From assembly GCF_021729885.1 (NCBI RefSeq), contig NZ_CP063401.1, forward strand, positions 4,022,501 to 4,086,500: 64,000 nt of DNA, in the 5' to 3' direction. Numbering within the stretch: the stretch's first letter is position 1; each line of letters starts with the position of its first letter. This document shows positions 25,939-36,206 of the stretch, in pieces. The DNA comes from Devosia sp. SL43 (GTDB taxonomy: Bacteria > Pseudomonadota > Alphaproteobacteria > Rhizobiales > Devosiaceae). The notes beneath the pieces were generated by a model. The model did no database searches, was not told the origin of the DNA, and saw nothing but the letters and a program-made list of their open reading frames with translations. The position numbers and the translations under genes were made by a program.

Positions 25939-26952
25939 CTAGCCGCCCGTAACGCTCATATGGCGGGCCACTGCCGGCGCAGGCTGCGCCCGGTCGATGA
26001 CAAAGTCGTGGCCCTTGGGCTTGAGCAGCATGGCGCGATCCAGCGCCTCGTCCAGCGCTACCCGCCCACCGTCGCGCAGCGCATCGCGTAGGTTCACCTG
26101 GTCGTCCTGCCCCAGGCACATGAACAGCTGCCCGGTTGCCGTCAGCCGCACGCGATTGCAGCTTTCGCAGAAATTGTGGCTCATCGGCGTGATGTAGCCC
26201 AGCACGCCGCCGGTCTCGGCGACATGGACATATCGCGCCGGCCCGCCCGTACGCTTGTCGAGCTTGCTGAACGTATAGTGCCGCGCCAGCCGGTCATGCA
26301 ATTCGCGCAACGGCAGATAGCTGTCGACCCGGTCGATGCCCACTTCGCCCAGCGGCATGCCCTCGATCAGCGTCAGGCCCATGCCCTTGCCATGGGCCCA
26401 GGCCATCATGGGCTCGATCTCGTCGTCATTGACGCCGCGCATCGCCACCATGTTGATCTTCAGCGCCAGGCCGGCGTCACGCGCAGCCTCGATGCCATCG
26501 AGCACATCATCGATCCGGCCGCGTCGCGTGATGGCGGTGAACCGCGACGCGTCCAGCGTATCCAGCGACACGTTGATCCGCTTCACGCCCGCCGCTGCAA
26601 GACCTCCAGCATGATTGCGCAATTGGCTGCCATTGGTGGTGATGGTCAGCTCGTCCAGCCCATGCCCGATCCGCGCCCCGAGCGTCCGCACCAGATCCAT
26701 AATATCCCGCCGCACCAGCGGTTCGCCGCCCGTCAGCCTGATCCGCGTCGTGCCGCGGTCGATGAAGGCCGTCGCGATCGCCTCGATTTCCTCAAAGCTC
26801 AGCACATCCTTCTTGGGCAAGAAGGTCATATCCTCGGCCATGCAATAGACGCAGCGGAAGTCGCAGCGGTCCGTCACCGAGATACGCAGGTAGGAAATAT
26901 GCCGCCCATAGCGGTCGATCAGCGGGCGGGCAGGGGGCATGGTCATACTCAT
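25939..26952 (-). CDS. moaA: GTP 3',8-cyclase MoaA
   Basis: A 337-residue radical-SAM enzyme of molybdenum cofactor biosynthesis that rearranges GTP to 3',8-cyclo-GTP. The N-terminal cluster motif is C30, C34 and C37 (CDFRCVYC). The second cluster cysteines are in CESCNRVRL and FMCLG. The protein ends in the GG dipeptide required for activity. Length and motif order are standard. No other moa or moe genes are in the window. Confidence 0.96.
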   Translation of the reverse strand: MSMTMPPARPLIDRYGRHISYLRISVTDRCDFRCVYCMAEDMTFLPKKDVLSFEEIEAIATAFIDRGTTRIRLTGGEPLVRRDIMDLVRTLGARIGHGLDELTITTNGSQLRNHAGGLAAAGVKRINVSLDTLDASRFTAITRRGRIDDVLDGIEAARDAGLALKINMVAMRGVNDDEIEPMMAWAHGKGMGLTLIEGMPLGEVGIDRVDSYLPLRELHDRLARHYTFSKLDKRTGGPARYVHVAETGGVLGYITPMSHNFCESCNRVRLTATGQLFMCLGQDDQVNLRDALRDGGRVALDEALDRAMLLKPKGHDFVIDRAQPAPAVARHMSVTGG

Positions 26953-27000
26953 GCGCGCAACCTAGTCCCGGCAGCACCATTTTCAAAGCCACGCCCAAAC

Positions 27001-27027
27001 AAAAAGGGCCGCCCAGAAGGCGGCCCT
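27001..27027 (-). terminator. Intrinsic terminator after the L,D-transpeptidase gene
   Basis: AGGGCCGCC (27005-27013) pairs with GGCGGCCCT (27019-27027) around a five-base loop. Read on the minus strand the stem is followed by TTTTTGTTT. It lies about 60 bases past the end of the transpeptidase gene and separates it from moaA. Confidence 0.8.
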
Positions 27028-27087
27028 CTATCAATTTCGCGCTAATACCAAGCTGGGCAGGCCAGCATCACCTGCTCAGCGCCTATA

Positions 27088-27681
27088 TTAGTGGTTGACG
27101 ATGATCAATGCGCCAACCTGCACGCGCTCGTAGAGATCAGTGATGTCTTCGTTGGTCAGGCGGATGCAGCCCGACGAAACGGCCTGGCCGATGGACCACG
27201 GTTCGGACGTGCCATGCACGCGGTAGAGCGTCGAGCCAATATAGAGAGCGCGGGCACCAAGCGGGTTGTCCGGGCCACCGGGCATGTAGGCCGGCAGATC
27301 CGGAACGCGCTTGCGCATCTGCGCCGGCGGCGTCCAGCCTGGCCACTCGGCCTTGCGGGTGATGCGATGCGTCCCGGACCAGGTAAACCCGTCGCGGCCG
27401 ACGCCAACGCCGTAGCGCATGGCCTTGCCATCTTCGAGCACCAGATACAGGCGGCGCTCATCGGTTTCGATGACGATGGTGCCGGGCTTGTGGGTGGTCG
27501 CGTATTCGACGATTTCCTTGCGGATCGGGCTGCCGCCACGATTGCGAGTCTGGGCGACGGCCGGCTCTTCCCAGGTATTCGTATCGGCGTTGTACACGCG
27601 TGCCGCCATCGTCGGCATGACGCTTGTCGCCGACAAGATTAGGGAGAGCGCTATCGCGATAGCGGACTTGAACTTGAACAT
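27088..27681 (-). CDS. L,D-transpeptidase (YkuD domain)
   Basis: A 197-residue secreted enzyme forming 3-3 peptidoglycan cross-links or attaching proteins to the wall. A signal peptide (MFKFKSAIAIALSLILSATS...MAA) precedes a YkuD domain whose active site is HGT...SSGCIRL with the nucleophilic cysteine. The start at 27679-27681 is set by the signal peptide; the frame extends far upstream without adding a plausible N-terminus. A good terminator follows. Confidence 0.92.
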   Translation of the reverse strand: MFKFKSAIAIALSLILSATSVMPTMAARVYNADTNTWEEPAVAQTRNRGGSPIRKEIVEYATTHKPGTIVIETDERRLYLVLEDGKAMRYGVGVGRDGFTWSGTHRITRKAEWPGWTPPAQMRKRVPDLPAYMPGGPDNPLGARALYIGSTLYRVHGTSEPWSIGQAVSSGCIRLTNEDITDLYERVQVGALIIVNH

Positions 27682-27937
27682 CTGACGACTTGGCCTCTGG
27701 AAGTAGAGCGAGCGTTCGATTCGAACGACGAAATATTGCGGTTGCTTACGCGGTTTAGAGACATGCGAAAAGAGCGTGTGCCGCTTTTCTGCCACACTTC
27801 GGGCACCTTGCCCAAATTGTGTTGCTGGCTGGTTACAGTTCCCGTTCACCAATGCGTGAACTACGCCGTTCTGCCGCATTGACACCGGCTTTGCGCCCTG
27901 CCAAGGCCTCACCTATGGCAGGGGAGATGAAGGCAGG

Positions 27938-28639
27938 ATGAACGAAAATCTGAAGCGACAGGCCGCCGCCATGGCGCTGACCCAGGTTCAATCCGGCATG
28001 CGCCTCGGCCTGGGCACCGGCTCGACCGCATGGCACTTCGTCGATCTTCTCGGGCAGCAGGTCGCCGCTGGGTTCGACTGTCTTTGCGTACCAACTTCGG
28101 AAGCAACCGCACGGCAGGCCAAATCCCTCGGTATCCCGCTATCCGACCTCGAGACCCTGGACCGGCTCGACCTGACCGTCGACGGTGCCGACGAGATCGA
28201 TCCCGCTCTCAATCTCATCAAGGGCGCTGGCGGCGCATTGCTGCGCGAGAAGATCGTGGCAGATGCGTCCGATGCCATGATCGTCATTGCCGACGCATCC
28301 AAGCTGGTTGAAACCCTGGGCAAGTTTCCCCTCCCGATAGAGGTCAACCGCTTCGGCTTGGGCGCCACGCAACGCGCCATTGCCGACGTCATGGTCACGC
28401 ATGGCGGCGAGGGCGGGCTGCGGCTGCGCGCCACCGCATCGGGCGACAACTATGTCACGGACGGCGGTCATCTCATCCTCGATGCTTTTTTTGGCCGTAT
28501 TTCGCAGCCAGAAGCGCTGTCGCGCGACTTACTCGATATTGCCGGCGTGGTGCAGCACGGGCTGTTCCTTAAAATGTGCAGGCGGGCTTATGTGGCGACC
28601 CCGGATGGCGTAAGAACGCTGCTCGCGGCTGAAGAATAA
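27938..28639 (+). CDS. rpiA: Ribose-5-phosphate isomerase A
   Basis: A 233-residue enzyme interconverting ribose 5-phosphate and ribulose 5-phosphate in the pentose phosphate pathway. Signature segments are [15 protein letters not shown] (phosphate binding), [27 protein letters not shown] (catalytic Asp, Glu and Lys) and a final [23 protein letters not shown] region. Its stop shares a base with the start of the next gene (TAATG). The ribosome site GAAGGCAGG precedes ATG 27938. Confidence 0.96.
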   Translation: MNENLKRQAAAMALTQVQSGMRLGLGTGSTAWHFVDLLGQQVAAGFDCLCVPTSEATARQAKSLGIPLSDLETLDRLDLTVDGADEIDPALNLIKGAGGALLREKIVADASDAMIVIADASKLVETLGKFPLPIEVNRFGLGATQRAIADVMVTHGGEGGLRLRATASGDNYVTDGGHLILDAFFGRISQPEALSRDLLDIAGVVQHGLFLKMCRRAYVATPDGVRTLLAAEE

Positions 28640-29181
28640 TGGATCGGGACAACATGGGTAGTTTGAAGATGACCGGTGTGATGACACGCCTCAAGGCGCT
28701 TGTGGCCGTGGCGCTCAGCGCCTCTCTCCTGGCATTCTCGGCGCCTGCAATGGCGCAGGAAGTGCCGCCGGAGCAACTGGCACTGGCGCGCAAGTATATC
28801 GACCTCACCGATCGCGCCGCCGTCTTCGAGACCACTCTGGTCGAGATCGCCATTGGCACGATGCGCCAGATCGTGACGCAGAACCCCGAGATCTCCGAAC
28901 TGACCGATACGGCGATCGGCAAGGTCTTGGAAGAGTACAAGGGCCGCAAGGGCGAGCTGCTCGACCAGTTCGCACGCGTCTACGCGATCCGCTTCACCGC
29001 AGAGGAACTGCAGGAGATCGTGGCCTTCTACGAATCCCCGACCGGCCAAAAACTGGCCGCGGCAAATCTGGAAGCCAACTCCGACCTGCAGAAGGTCATG
29101 CAGGTCTTTACCAACAATACGCGCCCGGAATTCTTCGCCAAGGTTCGCGCCGAACTCCGCGCCCAGGGCGTCGAGATGTAG
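28639..29181 (+). CDS. Secreted DUF2059-domain protein
   Basis: A protein of up to 180 residues with a signal peptide (RLKALVAVALSASLLAFSAPAMAQ) and a DUF2059 region, recognisable from FARVYAIRFTAEELQEIVAFYESPTGQKL. The function is unknown; it is probably periplasmic. The first ATG at 28639 overlaps the rpiA stop, but ATG codons at 28669 or 28681 would give a more usual signal peptide. It is followed by a strong terminator, so rpiA and this gene form a two-gene operon. Confidence 0.85.
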   Translation: MDRDNMGSLKMTGVMTRLKALVAVALSASLLAFSAPAMAQEVPPEQLALARKYIDLTDRAAVFETTLVEIAIGTMRQIVTQNPEISELTDTAIGKVLEEYKGRKGELLDQFARVYAIRFTAEELQEIVAFYESPTGQKLAAANLEANSDLQKVMQVFTNNTRPEFFAKVRAELRAQGVEM

Positions 29182-29237
29182 CCAGCCCGGATCATTCCAG
29201 GTCAGGGTCCATTCGATCCTGGCATGGCAGACCGACC

Positions 29238-29265
29238 GGCCCCGCCTTGTGCGGGGCCTTTTTTT
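29238..29265 (+). terminator. Intrinsic terminator of the rpiA-DUF2059 operon
   Basis: GGCCCCGC (29238-29245) pairs with GCGGGGCC (29251-29258) around CTTGT, followed by seven T residues. This is the clearest terminator in the window. Confidence 0.92.
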
Positions 29266-29323
29266 ATGCGATGCGCCACCCGATATTCATCGCCAGATAC
29301 CGATGTAACCTTTGGAGTTTGTC

Positions 29324-30703
29324 ATGAACGATAGCTACGACCTCGTCGTCATCGGTGCCGGCTCCGGCGGCGTGCGTGCGGCCCGTATGGCGGCCACCTA
29401 CGGCGCCAAGGTCGCTGTTATCGAGGAATTCCGCGTCGGCGGCACCTGCGTTATCCGCGGCTGCGTGCCCAAGAAGCTCTACGTCTATGCCGCGCGCTTC
29501 CACGACATGTTCGATGTCGCCTCCAGCTTTGGCTGGCAGGTCGATGCCAGCTTCGATTGGCCCACCCTGGTGGCCGCCAAGGAAAGGGAAATCACCCGGC
29601 TCGAAAGCGCCTATACGGCCAATCTCGAAAAGCCCGGCGTCGAGATCATCAAGGACCGTGGCGTCGTCACCGGCCCCAATGGCGTGCACCTGGTTGGCCA
29701 GGATCGGGACCTTCACGCCAAGTACATCCTCATCGCCACCGGCGCTCACCCCCACATCCCCCACATCCCGGGCGCCGAGCTCGCCATCACCTCCAACGAG
29801 GCGTTCGATCTTCCAGCTTTGCCGCATTCGATCCTGATCGAGGGCGGTGGCTATATCGCGGTCGAGTTCGCCACCATTTTCGCCGGTCTCGGCGTCGATA
29901 CCACCATCATCTATCGCGGCCAGCGCATCCTGCGCACCTTTGACGACGACATGGCTGTCGGTCTCGAGGCGGGCTTGACCGATCGCGGCATCAAGATCAT
30001 CTACCAGACCACGATCCAGTCGCTTGCCAAGCACGGCAACGACATCTTGGCCACCTTCAGTGATGGCGTTTCCGCGCCATATGGCGCCGTGATGTTTGCC
30101 ACCGGTCGCACACCCAATACGCGTGGACTGGCGCTCGACAAAGCCGGTGTGCAACTGACCAGCGCAGGCGCCGTCAAGGTTGACGCCTGGTCGCAATCCT
30201 CCGTGCCCTCGATCTACGCCGTCGGCGACGTCACCGGCCGCGCCGCCTTGACCCCGGTCGCGATCCGCGAAGGCTGGTATTTCGCCGAAACCGTGTTCAA
30301 CAACAACAGACAGGCCGTCGACCACGGCCAGATACCGACCGCGGTCTTTTCCGAACCCGAAATCGGTGTCATCGGCCTCACCGAGGCAGAAGCCGCCACC
30401 CATGGCGATATCGATGTCTATCTTGCCCGCTTCCGCCCGATGATGAACACGCTCTCGACCCGCAGCGAGCGCATGATCCTCAAGCTCATCACCGAAAGGG
30501 ACGGCGGCAAGGTTCTCGGCTGCCACATCCTGGGCCCATCAGCCGCTGAAATGATCCAGCTCGTCGCCATTCCGATGGGCATGGGCGCGAGCAAGGCCGA
30601 TTTCGACCGGGCAATGGCGCTGCATCCGAGTGCCGCCGAAGAACTCGTTACCTTCAAGGCCCCCAGCTACACCTATCGCGACGGCAAGAAAATCGGCGGC
30701 TAG
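29324..30703 (+). CDS. gor: Glutathione-disulfide reductase
   Basis: A 459-residue FAD- and NAD(P)H-dependent disulfide reductase. It starts with an FAD-binding GAGSGGVRAAR, followed by the redox-active pair in GGTCVIRGCVPKK, an NADPH domain (GGGYIAVEFATIFAGLG), a second FAD segment with YAVGDVT and a C-terminal dimer domain with the active-site His in ALHPSAAEE. The absence of a mercury or dihydrolipoyl variant pattern favours glutathione. ATG 29324 is preceded by GGAG. Confidence 0.94.
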   Translation: MNDSYDLVVIGAGSGGVRAARMAATYGAKVAVIEEFRVGGTCVIRGCVPKKLYVYAARFHDMFDVASSFGWQVDASFDWPTLVAAKEREITRLESAYTANLEKPGVEIIKDRGVVTGPNGVHLVGQDRDLHAKYILIATGAHPHIPHIPGAELAITSNEAFDLPALPHSILIEGGGYIAVEFATIFAGLGVDTTIIYRGQRILRTFDDDMAVGLEAGLTDRGIKIIYQTTIQSLAKHGNDILATFSDGVSAPYGAVMFATGRTPNTRGLALDKAGVQLTSAGAVKVDAWSQSSVPSIYAVGDVTGRAALTPVAIREGWYFAETVFNNNRQAVDHGQIPTAVFSEPEIGVIGLTEAEAATHGDIDVYLARFRPMMNTLSTRSERMILKLITERDGGKVLGCHILGPSAAEMIQLVAIPMGMGASKADFDRAMALHPSAAEELVTFKAPSYTYRDGKKIGG

Positions 30704-30710
30704 GCTCGCT

Positions 30711-30741
30711 AAAAAAATGAACGCTGCCCCAAGGGACAGCG
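30711..30741 (-). terminator. Intrinsic terminator after the 161-residue secreted protein gene
   Basis: CGCTGCCC and GGACAGCG at 30722-30741 form a stem with a four-base loop and one wobble pair. On the minus strand it is followed by a run of seven T residues. It lies between the convergent ends of gor and the following gene. Confidence 0.72.
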
Positions 30742-30767
30742 CTCCGATAGTCGTCCGCAAACGCGGC

Positions 30768-31253
30768 TTACTTCATCGTCACGCCATCAATGACCAGCGT
30801 ATCGGCAATCACCGAAAGCGAAACGGAAGCAGCGGCGTAGGTCGAGTGGCTGGTCGAGACCGAGGTGACATGTGCGCCCTTGATCTCGTAGCGTAGCTCA
30901 CGCAGCGTGCCATCGGCATCAGGAACGCTGGCGACGATCTCGAGGTCGCGATTTGCCGCTTCGGCACCGCCGGTCTGGGCCGCCCATTCCAGCAGCTTGG
31001 TGTCGATGGGCGAGATCACGACGAAGGACAGCGAGAAATCGGTGGAGGCCGGCACGTCGTCATATCCGGCATTGGTAGAAAGATAGACGCCCAGATCGTT
31101 GACCTTGTAGTCGCTGGTGCTGCCATCGGCGGCCGTGACGGTCAGCGTGGACGGATCGAAGGTCGGCGTCGCGTCCTGCGCCAGAACGGCAACTGGCGTC
31201 GTAACGGCAAGAGCCAAGGCGAAAAGTGCGCTGCGCGTAGAGATCGTGGTCAT
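30768..31253 (-). CDS. Secreted beta-rich hypothetical protein
   Basis: A 161-residue protein with a clear signal peptide (MTTISTRSALFALALAVTTPVAVLAQ) and a mature part that appears all-beta, with strand-like alternation such as YEIKGAHVTSVSTSHSTYAAASVSLSV. No family was recognised and no cysteines are present in the mature part. ATG 31251-31253 is chosen because AGGAGA lies just upstream; an earlier in-frame start would add ten residues. It has its own terminator, so it is monocistronic. Confidence 0.75.
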   Translation of the reverse strand: MTTISTRSALFALALAVTTPVAVLAQDATPTFDPSTLTVTAADGSTSDYKVNDLGVYLSTNAGYDDVPASTDFSLSFVVISPIDTKLLEWAAQTGGAEAANRDLEIVASVPDADGTLRELRYEIKGAHVTSVSTSHSTYAAASVSLSVIADTLVIDGVTMK

Positions 31254-31417
31254 GTGAGACTTCTCCTGAAGTGCGCCAGACATGCTAAGCCGCCGCCTTG
31301 ATTGTCAAGCAACCTCCAGCCAAGTGCAGGACGTGGCCCCGATTATCCTTGTCCCTCATGCGCAGCCTTGGTATTCCGCCCACAGCAGCAAGTAACCCTG
31401 CCTGAGCGAGACCTGAT

Positions 31418-32797
31418 ATGACCACCTGGACCCCCGATAGCTGGCGCGCCAAGCCCATTTCCCAGGTTCCGGCCTATCCCGATCCGGCAGCGCTGGTCGA
31501 AGCCGAGCGCCAGCTCGCCACCTTCCCGCCGCTCGTCTTTGCCGGTGAAGCTCGTGATCTCAAGGCGCGTCTGGCTGCCGTGGCCCGTGGCGAGGCCTTC
31601 CTGTTGCAGGGCGGCGATTGCGCAGAGAGCTTTGCCGAGCATGGCGCCGACCATATTCGCGATTTCTTCCGCGTCTTCCTGCAGATGGCGGTGGTGCTGA
31701 CACACGGCGCCTCCAAGCCCGTGGTCAAGGTTGGCCGCGTTGCCGGCCAGTTCGCCAAGCCGCGCTCTGCCGATACCGAAACCATCGATGGCGTCGAGCT
31801 GCCCTCCTATCGCGGCGACATCATCAACGATATCGGCTTCACCGAGAGCTCGCGCGTTCCCAATCCCGATCGGATGCTCCAGGCCTACCGCCAGTCCGCC
31901 GCGACCCTGAACCTGCTGCGCGCCTTCTCGATGGGCGGCTATGCCGAACTGACCCGCATCCACGAATGGACCGTGGGGTTCATGAAGGGCTCCAACTGGT
32001 ACCCGCGCTACGAAGAAGTCGCCCGCAAGATTGACGACGCCATCACCTTCATGGGCGCCCTCGGGCTCAACCCGGACAATACCCCGGCTCTGCGCCAGAC
32101 CAGCTTTTTCACCAGCCACGAAGCCCTGCTGCTCGGCTATGAGGAAGCGCTGACCCGTCGTGACTCGATCACCAATGACTGGTACGCGACCTCTGGCCAC
32201 ATGCTGTGGATCGGTGACCGCACCCGCCAGCCCGATGCTGCCCATGTCGAATACTTCGCCGGCATCAAGAATCCCATCGGCATCAAATGCGGTCCGTCGC
32301 TGACCTGTGATGACCTGCTGCGCCTGCTCGACCGGCTCAACCCCACCGACGAAGCCGGTCGCATCACGCTGATCAGCCGCTACGGCTCCGACAAAATTGC
32401 CGACCACCTGCCACGTCACATCGAAACCGTGCAGAAGGCCGGACGCACCGTCGTCTGGTGCTCCGATCCGATGCATGGCAACACGATCAAGGCCTCGACC
32501 GGCTACAAGACCCGCCCGTTCGACCGCGTACTGTCCGAGGTGAAGTCCTTCTTCGAAATCCACCGCGAGCTGGGCACCTATGCCGGTGGCGTGCATATCG
32601 AGATGACGGGCGATGATGTCACCGAATGCACCGGCGGCAGCTTCGCCACCGTCACCGAGGCGTCACTGTCCGACCGCTACCACACCTATTGCGACCCCCG
32701 CCTTAATGCCAGCCAAGCCCTGGAGCTGGCCTTCCTCGTCGCCGAGGAAGTTCACGCCCAGAAGCCGCCGCGCCAGCGCATGGCCGCCGGGGAATAA
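31418..32797 (+). CDS. Class II 3-deoxy-7-phosphoheptulonate (DAHP) synthase
   Basis: A 459-residue enzyme condensing phosphoenolpyruvate and erythrose 4-phosphate in the first step of the shikimate pathway. It is the plant/Mycobacterium class II type, shown by [27 protein letters not shown], the metal-site region [11 protein letters not shown] and [18 protein letters not shown]. The start at 31418 gives the usual N-terminus. It stands alone and is a core anabolic gene. Confidence 0.96.
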   Translation: MTTWTPDSWRAKPISQVPAYPDPAALVEAERQLATFPPLVFAGEARDLKARLAAVARGEAFLLQGGDCAESFAEHGADHIRDFFRVFLQMAVVLTHGASKPVVKVGRVAGQFAKPRSADTETIDGVELPSYRGDIINDIGFTESSRVPNPDRMLQAYRQSAATLNLLRAFSMGGYAELTRIHEWTVGFMKGSNWYPRYEEVARKIDDAITFMGALGLNPDNTPALRQTSFFTSHEALLLGYEEALTRRDSITNDWYATSGHMLWIGDRTRQPDAAHVEYFAGIKNPIGIKCGPSLTCDDLLRLLDRLNPTDEAGRITLISRYGSDKIADHLPRHIETVQKAGRTVVWCSDPMHGNTIKASTGYKTRPFDRVLSEVKSFFEIHRELGTYAGGVHIEMTGDDVTECTGGSFATVTEASLSDRYHTYCDPRLNASQALELAFLVAEEVHAQKPPRQRMAAGE

Positions 32798-32903
32798 TTC
32801 TGCGGCCTGGTGAACCCGGGGAGGGGGCTTCGCGTTGCCATGTTGCAGCGGAAAGCATTAATAGGGTTAGGTTCCGTGCGGTCTGCCTTCACGAAAGCTG
32901 CCT

Positions 32904-34415
32904 ATGCCGAAGTCCCTGTTTCCTGAGGCTGACACCGAGACGCGCGCGCGCCTCGAACAGAACCCCACGCTCAAGCTGATCAACGACTACGATTGGGCGA
33001 GCAATTCGCTCGGCCCCATTCCGGACTGGCCCGAAAGCCTCAAGGGCGCCGTGCGCGTCATGATGGCGGCTTCGACGCCAATGGTCATGATGATCGGCCC
33101 GGACGGCGTGTTGGTCTACAATGACGCCTATGGCGATTTTGCCGGCAACCGGCATCCGGCGATTTTCGGGCAACCCGCCACCTTGGCCTGGCCCGAGATC
33201 GCCGATTTCAACCGTGCCCACATCGCGCGCGGCCTGAGCGGCGAGTCGCTGATCCTGCGTGATCAGGAATTGGTGCTCGATCGCCACGGCCGCATGGAAT
33301 CGGGTTGGATGGACCTCCATTACAGCCCCGTGCTCAACAACGATGGCATGCCCCTAGGCACATTGTGCATCGTCCACGAGACCACCAACCGTGTGACCGC
33401 CGAAAAGGCCCTGGCCGATAGCGAGCTGCGTTTTCGCACCCTGGCCGACACCATGCCGCAAATGGTCTGGTCGACCCTGCCGGACGGCTTCCACGACTAC
33501 TATAACGCCCGCTGGTACGAGTTCACCGGCGTGCCGGCAGGCAGCACCGACGGCGAGGGCTGGAACGGTATGTTCCATCCCGAGGATCAGGAACGCGCCT
33601 GGTCCACCTGGCGCCTGTCCCTGGCGACCGGCGAGCCCTACGAGATCGAGTACCGCCTGCGCCACCATACCGGCGAATACCGCTGGACCCTCGGCCTGGC
33701 CCTGCCCATCCGCGATAGTTCCGGCACCATCGTCCGCTGGATCGGCACCTGCACCGATATTCACGCGACCAAGCTCGCCGCCGAGGAGCGCGAACTGGTG
33801 GCCCAGGAACTCAGTCACCGCATCAAGAATATCTTTGCCGTGCTAACGGGCATCATCAGTCTCTCGGCCCGCAGTCGCCCGGAGATCAAGCCCTTCGCCG
33901 ACGAACTGCGCCAGCGTGTCTATGCCCTGGGCGAGGCCCACGATTTCGTTCGCCCGCATAGCCATGCCTCGCGCAGCGCCGGTGGCCAGAACTCCTTGCG
34001 CTCGCTGATCGAGCGCCTCGTTCGTCCCTACCGCAATGCCGATATGGACCGTGTTCGATTGGTGGGGGACGATGCCGCCATCGACGATGGCGCTGCCACG
34101 CCCCTCGCCCTGTTGTTCCACGAGCTTGCGACCAATGCCGCCAAATATGGCGCGTTGTCGGAGGCCGAGGGCAGGGTGGTGCTGACCGGGCGAGACCCAG
34201 GCGATGGCTGTTACTTGCTTACGTGGAAGGAACTGGGCGGCCCGGTCCCGTCTGCTCCGACCGACAGTAGCGGCTTCGGGTCACGCGTTATCGAACTCAG
34301 CGTGCAGGGGCAATTGCGTGGCAAGCTGGAGCGTCACTGGGAATCCGACGGCCTGCGCGTCGATATCGAAATACCGATGGAAGCGCTCACGCGCTCCGCG
34401 CGTCTGACCAGTTGA
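32904..34415 (+). CDS. PAS-containing HWE-family histidine kinase
   Basis: A 503-residue, apparently cytoplasmic kinase. It has one PAS-like region at about residues 30-165, a second PAS/PAC domain at 175-290 (FRTLADTMPQMVWSTLPDG...IGTCTDIHATK), then an HWE dimerisation domain with H305 in ELSHRIKNIFAVL. The ATPase region includes FHELATNAAKYGAL and the TWKELGG segment that gives HWE kinases part of their name. It converges on a receiver gene (34387-34806) and overlaps it by 29 bases, a likely partner. The input may be light, redox or a small ligand; no chromophore cysteine motif is obvious. Confidence 0.9.
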   Translation: MPKSLFPEADTETRARLEQNPTLKLINDYDWASNSLGPIPDWPESLKGAVRVMMAASTPMVMMIGPDGVLVYNDAYGDFAGNRHPAIFGQPATLAWPEIADFNRAHIARGLSGESLILRDQELVLDRHGRMESGWMDLHYSPVLNNDGMPLGTLCIVHETTNRVTAEKALADSELRFRTLADTMPQMVWSTLPDGFHDYYNARWYEFTGVPAGSTDGEGWNGMFHPEDQERAWSTWRLSLATGEPYEIEYRLRHHTGEYRWTLGLALPIRDSSGTIVRWIGTCTDIHATKLAAEERELVAQELSHRIKNIFAVLTGIISLSARSRPEIKPFADELRQRVYALGEAHDFVRPHSHASRSAGGQNSLRSLIERLVRPYRNADMDRVRLVGDDAAIDDGAATPLALLFHELATNAAKYGALSEAEGRVVLTGRDPGDGCYLLTWKELGGPVPSAPTDSSGFGSRVIELSVQGQLRGKLERHWESDGLRVDIEIPMEALTRSARLTS

Positions 34416-34806
34416 ACAGCCGCAGCCGCTGCGGTGGCGTCGCCTCCGCTGCATGGTGCCGCGCGGCGGCATAGGACACGGCAGCCCGCAAGTCCTTGTC
34501 GGTGACCGGTTTTGGCAACACCCCGATCGTGCCGGGAATACCGTCGCCGAGCTGGGACGGATTGGCCGTCATGAACAGCACAGTCACGCCATGGGTCTGG
34601 GCCAGGATATGGCCGATCTTGCTGCCGGTCGGGCCATCTTGAAGGTTGAGGTCGACCAGCGCGACATCGGCATCACCGGCAAGCGCCAGCGCGGTGCGTT
34701 GGTCGGCGGCAATGCCGACGGGGATATGCCCCATCTCCGCGATCACATGTTCAATTTCCGTGGCGACGAATATCTCGTCCTCAACCACCAGTATCCTGCA
34801 CGTCAT
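34387..34806 (-). CDS. Stand-alone response regulator receiver
   Basis: A 139-residue CheY-like receiver with acidic pair D10-E11, phospho-acceptor D52 in VALVDLNLQDG, T80 and K99 in VLPKPVT. There is no output domain, only a basic tail. The start is the ATG at 34804-34806 (MTCRILVVEDE); longer in-frame starts add an unrelated leader. Its 3' end overlaps the convergent HWE kinase gene, so transcripts would be antisense at the tails. Such single-domain receivers often serve HWE kinases in Hyphomicrobiales. Confidence 0.88.
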   Translation of the reverse strand: MTCRILVVEDEIFVATEIEHVIAEMGHIPVGIAADQRTALALAGDADVALVDLNLQDGPTGSKIGHILAQTHGVTVLFMTANPSQLGDGIPGTIGVLPKPVTDKDLRAAVSYAAARHHAAEATPPQRLRLFNWSDARSA

Positions 34807-35030
34807 AATATCACTCGTCACACACTTGGCCTTCTGGCTAGGAGCAACTCCTGTGGCTGCAACAGGTTGCCTGCTTGGCACGCGCAGCAGCCATCCAGCG
34901 TCGATTCTGCGCCCCAGCGGTTACCAAAATCCCAAGTGAAAGGCCCGACCTGCGCTTAGCGGAACATTAACCCTAATGCTTCATAAATTTCGACAATGAC
35001 CCAGTAAGCGTACCGATCCCGGAGGATCTC

Positions 35031-36083
35031 ATGAAGCGCTCCCTGCAAGGCGCCGTGGCAATTTTGGCAGTCCTCGTCGCAGTGCCCGCACTCGCAGCCG
35101 ACTATCCACCCTTGCGGCCTGCCTATCCCGACGATTGGGAGAGCAGTGAGGCCAATCCGCTGCGTTACGAGGTGGGCCTGCGCTACTGGTATTCGCTGGG
35201 CGGTCAGGACGTGACCTTTCCGAGCGCGTTTGGTGACACCATCCTTGGCGTCCGCGACACGACCCATATCGGGGAACTCTACGGTCGCATCGACGACCTC
35301 TCGACCCAAAGCTACGTCAAGGTCTATGGCGGTCTCGGCTTTGCCAGCTCCGGCACCTATGACCTCCAGCAACCCTTCATGCCCGATGTGAACACGTCAC
35401 TCGGCGGCGCCGGTCGCGTCGGTTACGTTGTCGGCGACTTCGGCTGGTTGCCCTTCGGAAACATGGAGGAAGGCTTCGCCATCGGCGGGCTGGTCGGCTA
35501 TCAGTACTGGAATGACTCACCGGACATTGGCCGCGGAAACTTCGCCGTCGTTGACGATTCCTCCGATATCGCCTGGACGCCGGGGTCGCCGACCTACTCG
35601 ATCGGCGGCGACAGCGAGCGCGACAATCTCGACATTCACGCGTTGCGACTGGGTCTCAGCGCCCAGGTCGATATCAACGACATGTTCGATATCCGCGCCG
35701 AAGTGGCTGCCATACCCTACGCCTGGGTCACCGGCACTTTCGGGCCGCACGAAGTTCCCAATATTCCGTTCCCCGGTGGCACGGCCTACAAGGCATCAGC
35801 AACCTCGGTCAGCGGCACCGGCTACGGCGCTTCGGGCGAACTGATGGTGGGCGTCCACCCCACCGAGAACCTCACTTTGCGCATCGGCGGTCGTGCCTGG
35901 TACGTCGGCGGCACGCTCGACGCGACCTACACCCAGGCCAACATCACCGATCCGATCGATGCCGATGCTGACGGCATCTACGAGACCGGCCCCTCGCTGT
36001 CACTGCAGGACTATATCTTCACCTCGCAATTCGCCCAGGTGTTCCGCTACGGCGCCCTGTTCGAACTGACCGGCCGCTTCTAG
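35031..36083 (+). CDS. Outer-membrane beta-barrel protein
   Basis: A 350-residue protein with a signal peptide (MKRSLQGAVAILAVLVAVPALAA) followed by an alternating beta pattern rich in Tyr and Gly. It ends in F (LFELTGRF), the usual barrel-assembly signal. The mature N-terminus DYPPLRPAYPDDW resembles alphaproteobacterial surface-antigen/Omp25-like or porin-type proteins. The exact family is unclear. It has a good GGAGG ribosome site and stands alone. Confidence 0.8.
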   Translation: MKRSLQGAVAILAVLVAVPALAADYPPLRPAYPDDWESSEANPLRYEVGLRYWYSLGGQDVTFPSAFGDTILGVRDTTHIGELYGRIDDLSTQSYVKVYGGLGFASSGTYDLQQPFMPDVNTSLGGAGRVGYVVGDFGWLPFGNMEEGFAIGGLVGYQYWNDSPDIGRGNFAVVDDSSDIAWTPGSPTYSIGGDSERDNLDIHALRLGLSAQVDINDMFDIRAEVAAIPYAWVTGTFGPHEVPNIPFPGGTAYKASATSVSGTGYGASGELMVGVHPTENLTLRIGGRAWYVGGTLDATYTQANITDPIDADADGIYETGPSLSLQDYIFTSQFAQVFRYGALFELTGRF

Positions 36084-36206
36084 CACCGGCACCACACCAT
36101 GCCTGTTGTCCGCTTGCCCTCCTTGGGGTGAGCGGATAAGTCTTGCGCGCGTTCCGGCACCCCCTGCCGCAGCGCTCCGCACCTTCAGACAACGGGCAGT
36201 ACCATC

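Noticed and set aside
27095..27108. TTGACGATGATCAA, another match to the Fnr/FixK box
   Set aside because: It lies inside the last codons of the L,D-transpeptidase gene (LIIVNH) and is not in a promoter position for any gene, so it is probably a chance match.
29264..30526. A 420-codon minus-strand open frame opposite glutathione reductase
   Set aside because: No ribosome site or domain; the plus-strand gor has full catalytic motifs.
31343..32596. A 417-codon minus-strand open frame opposite DAHP synthase
   Set aside because: It is an antisense shadow of a clearly recognised gene.
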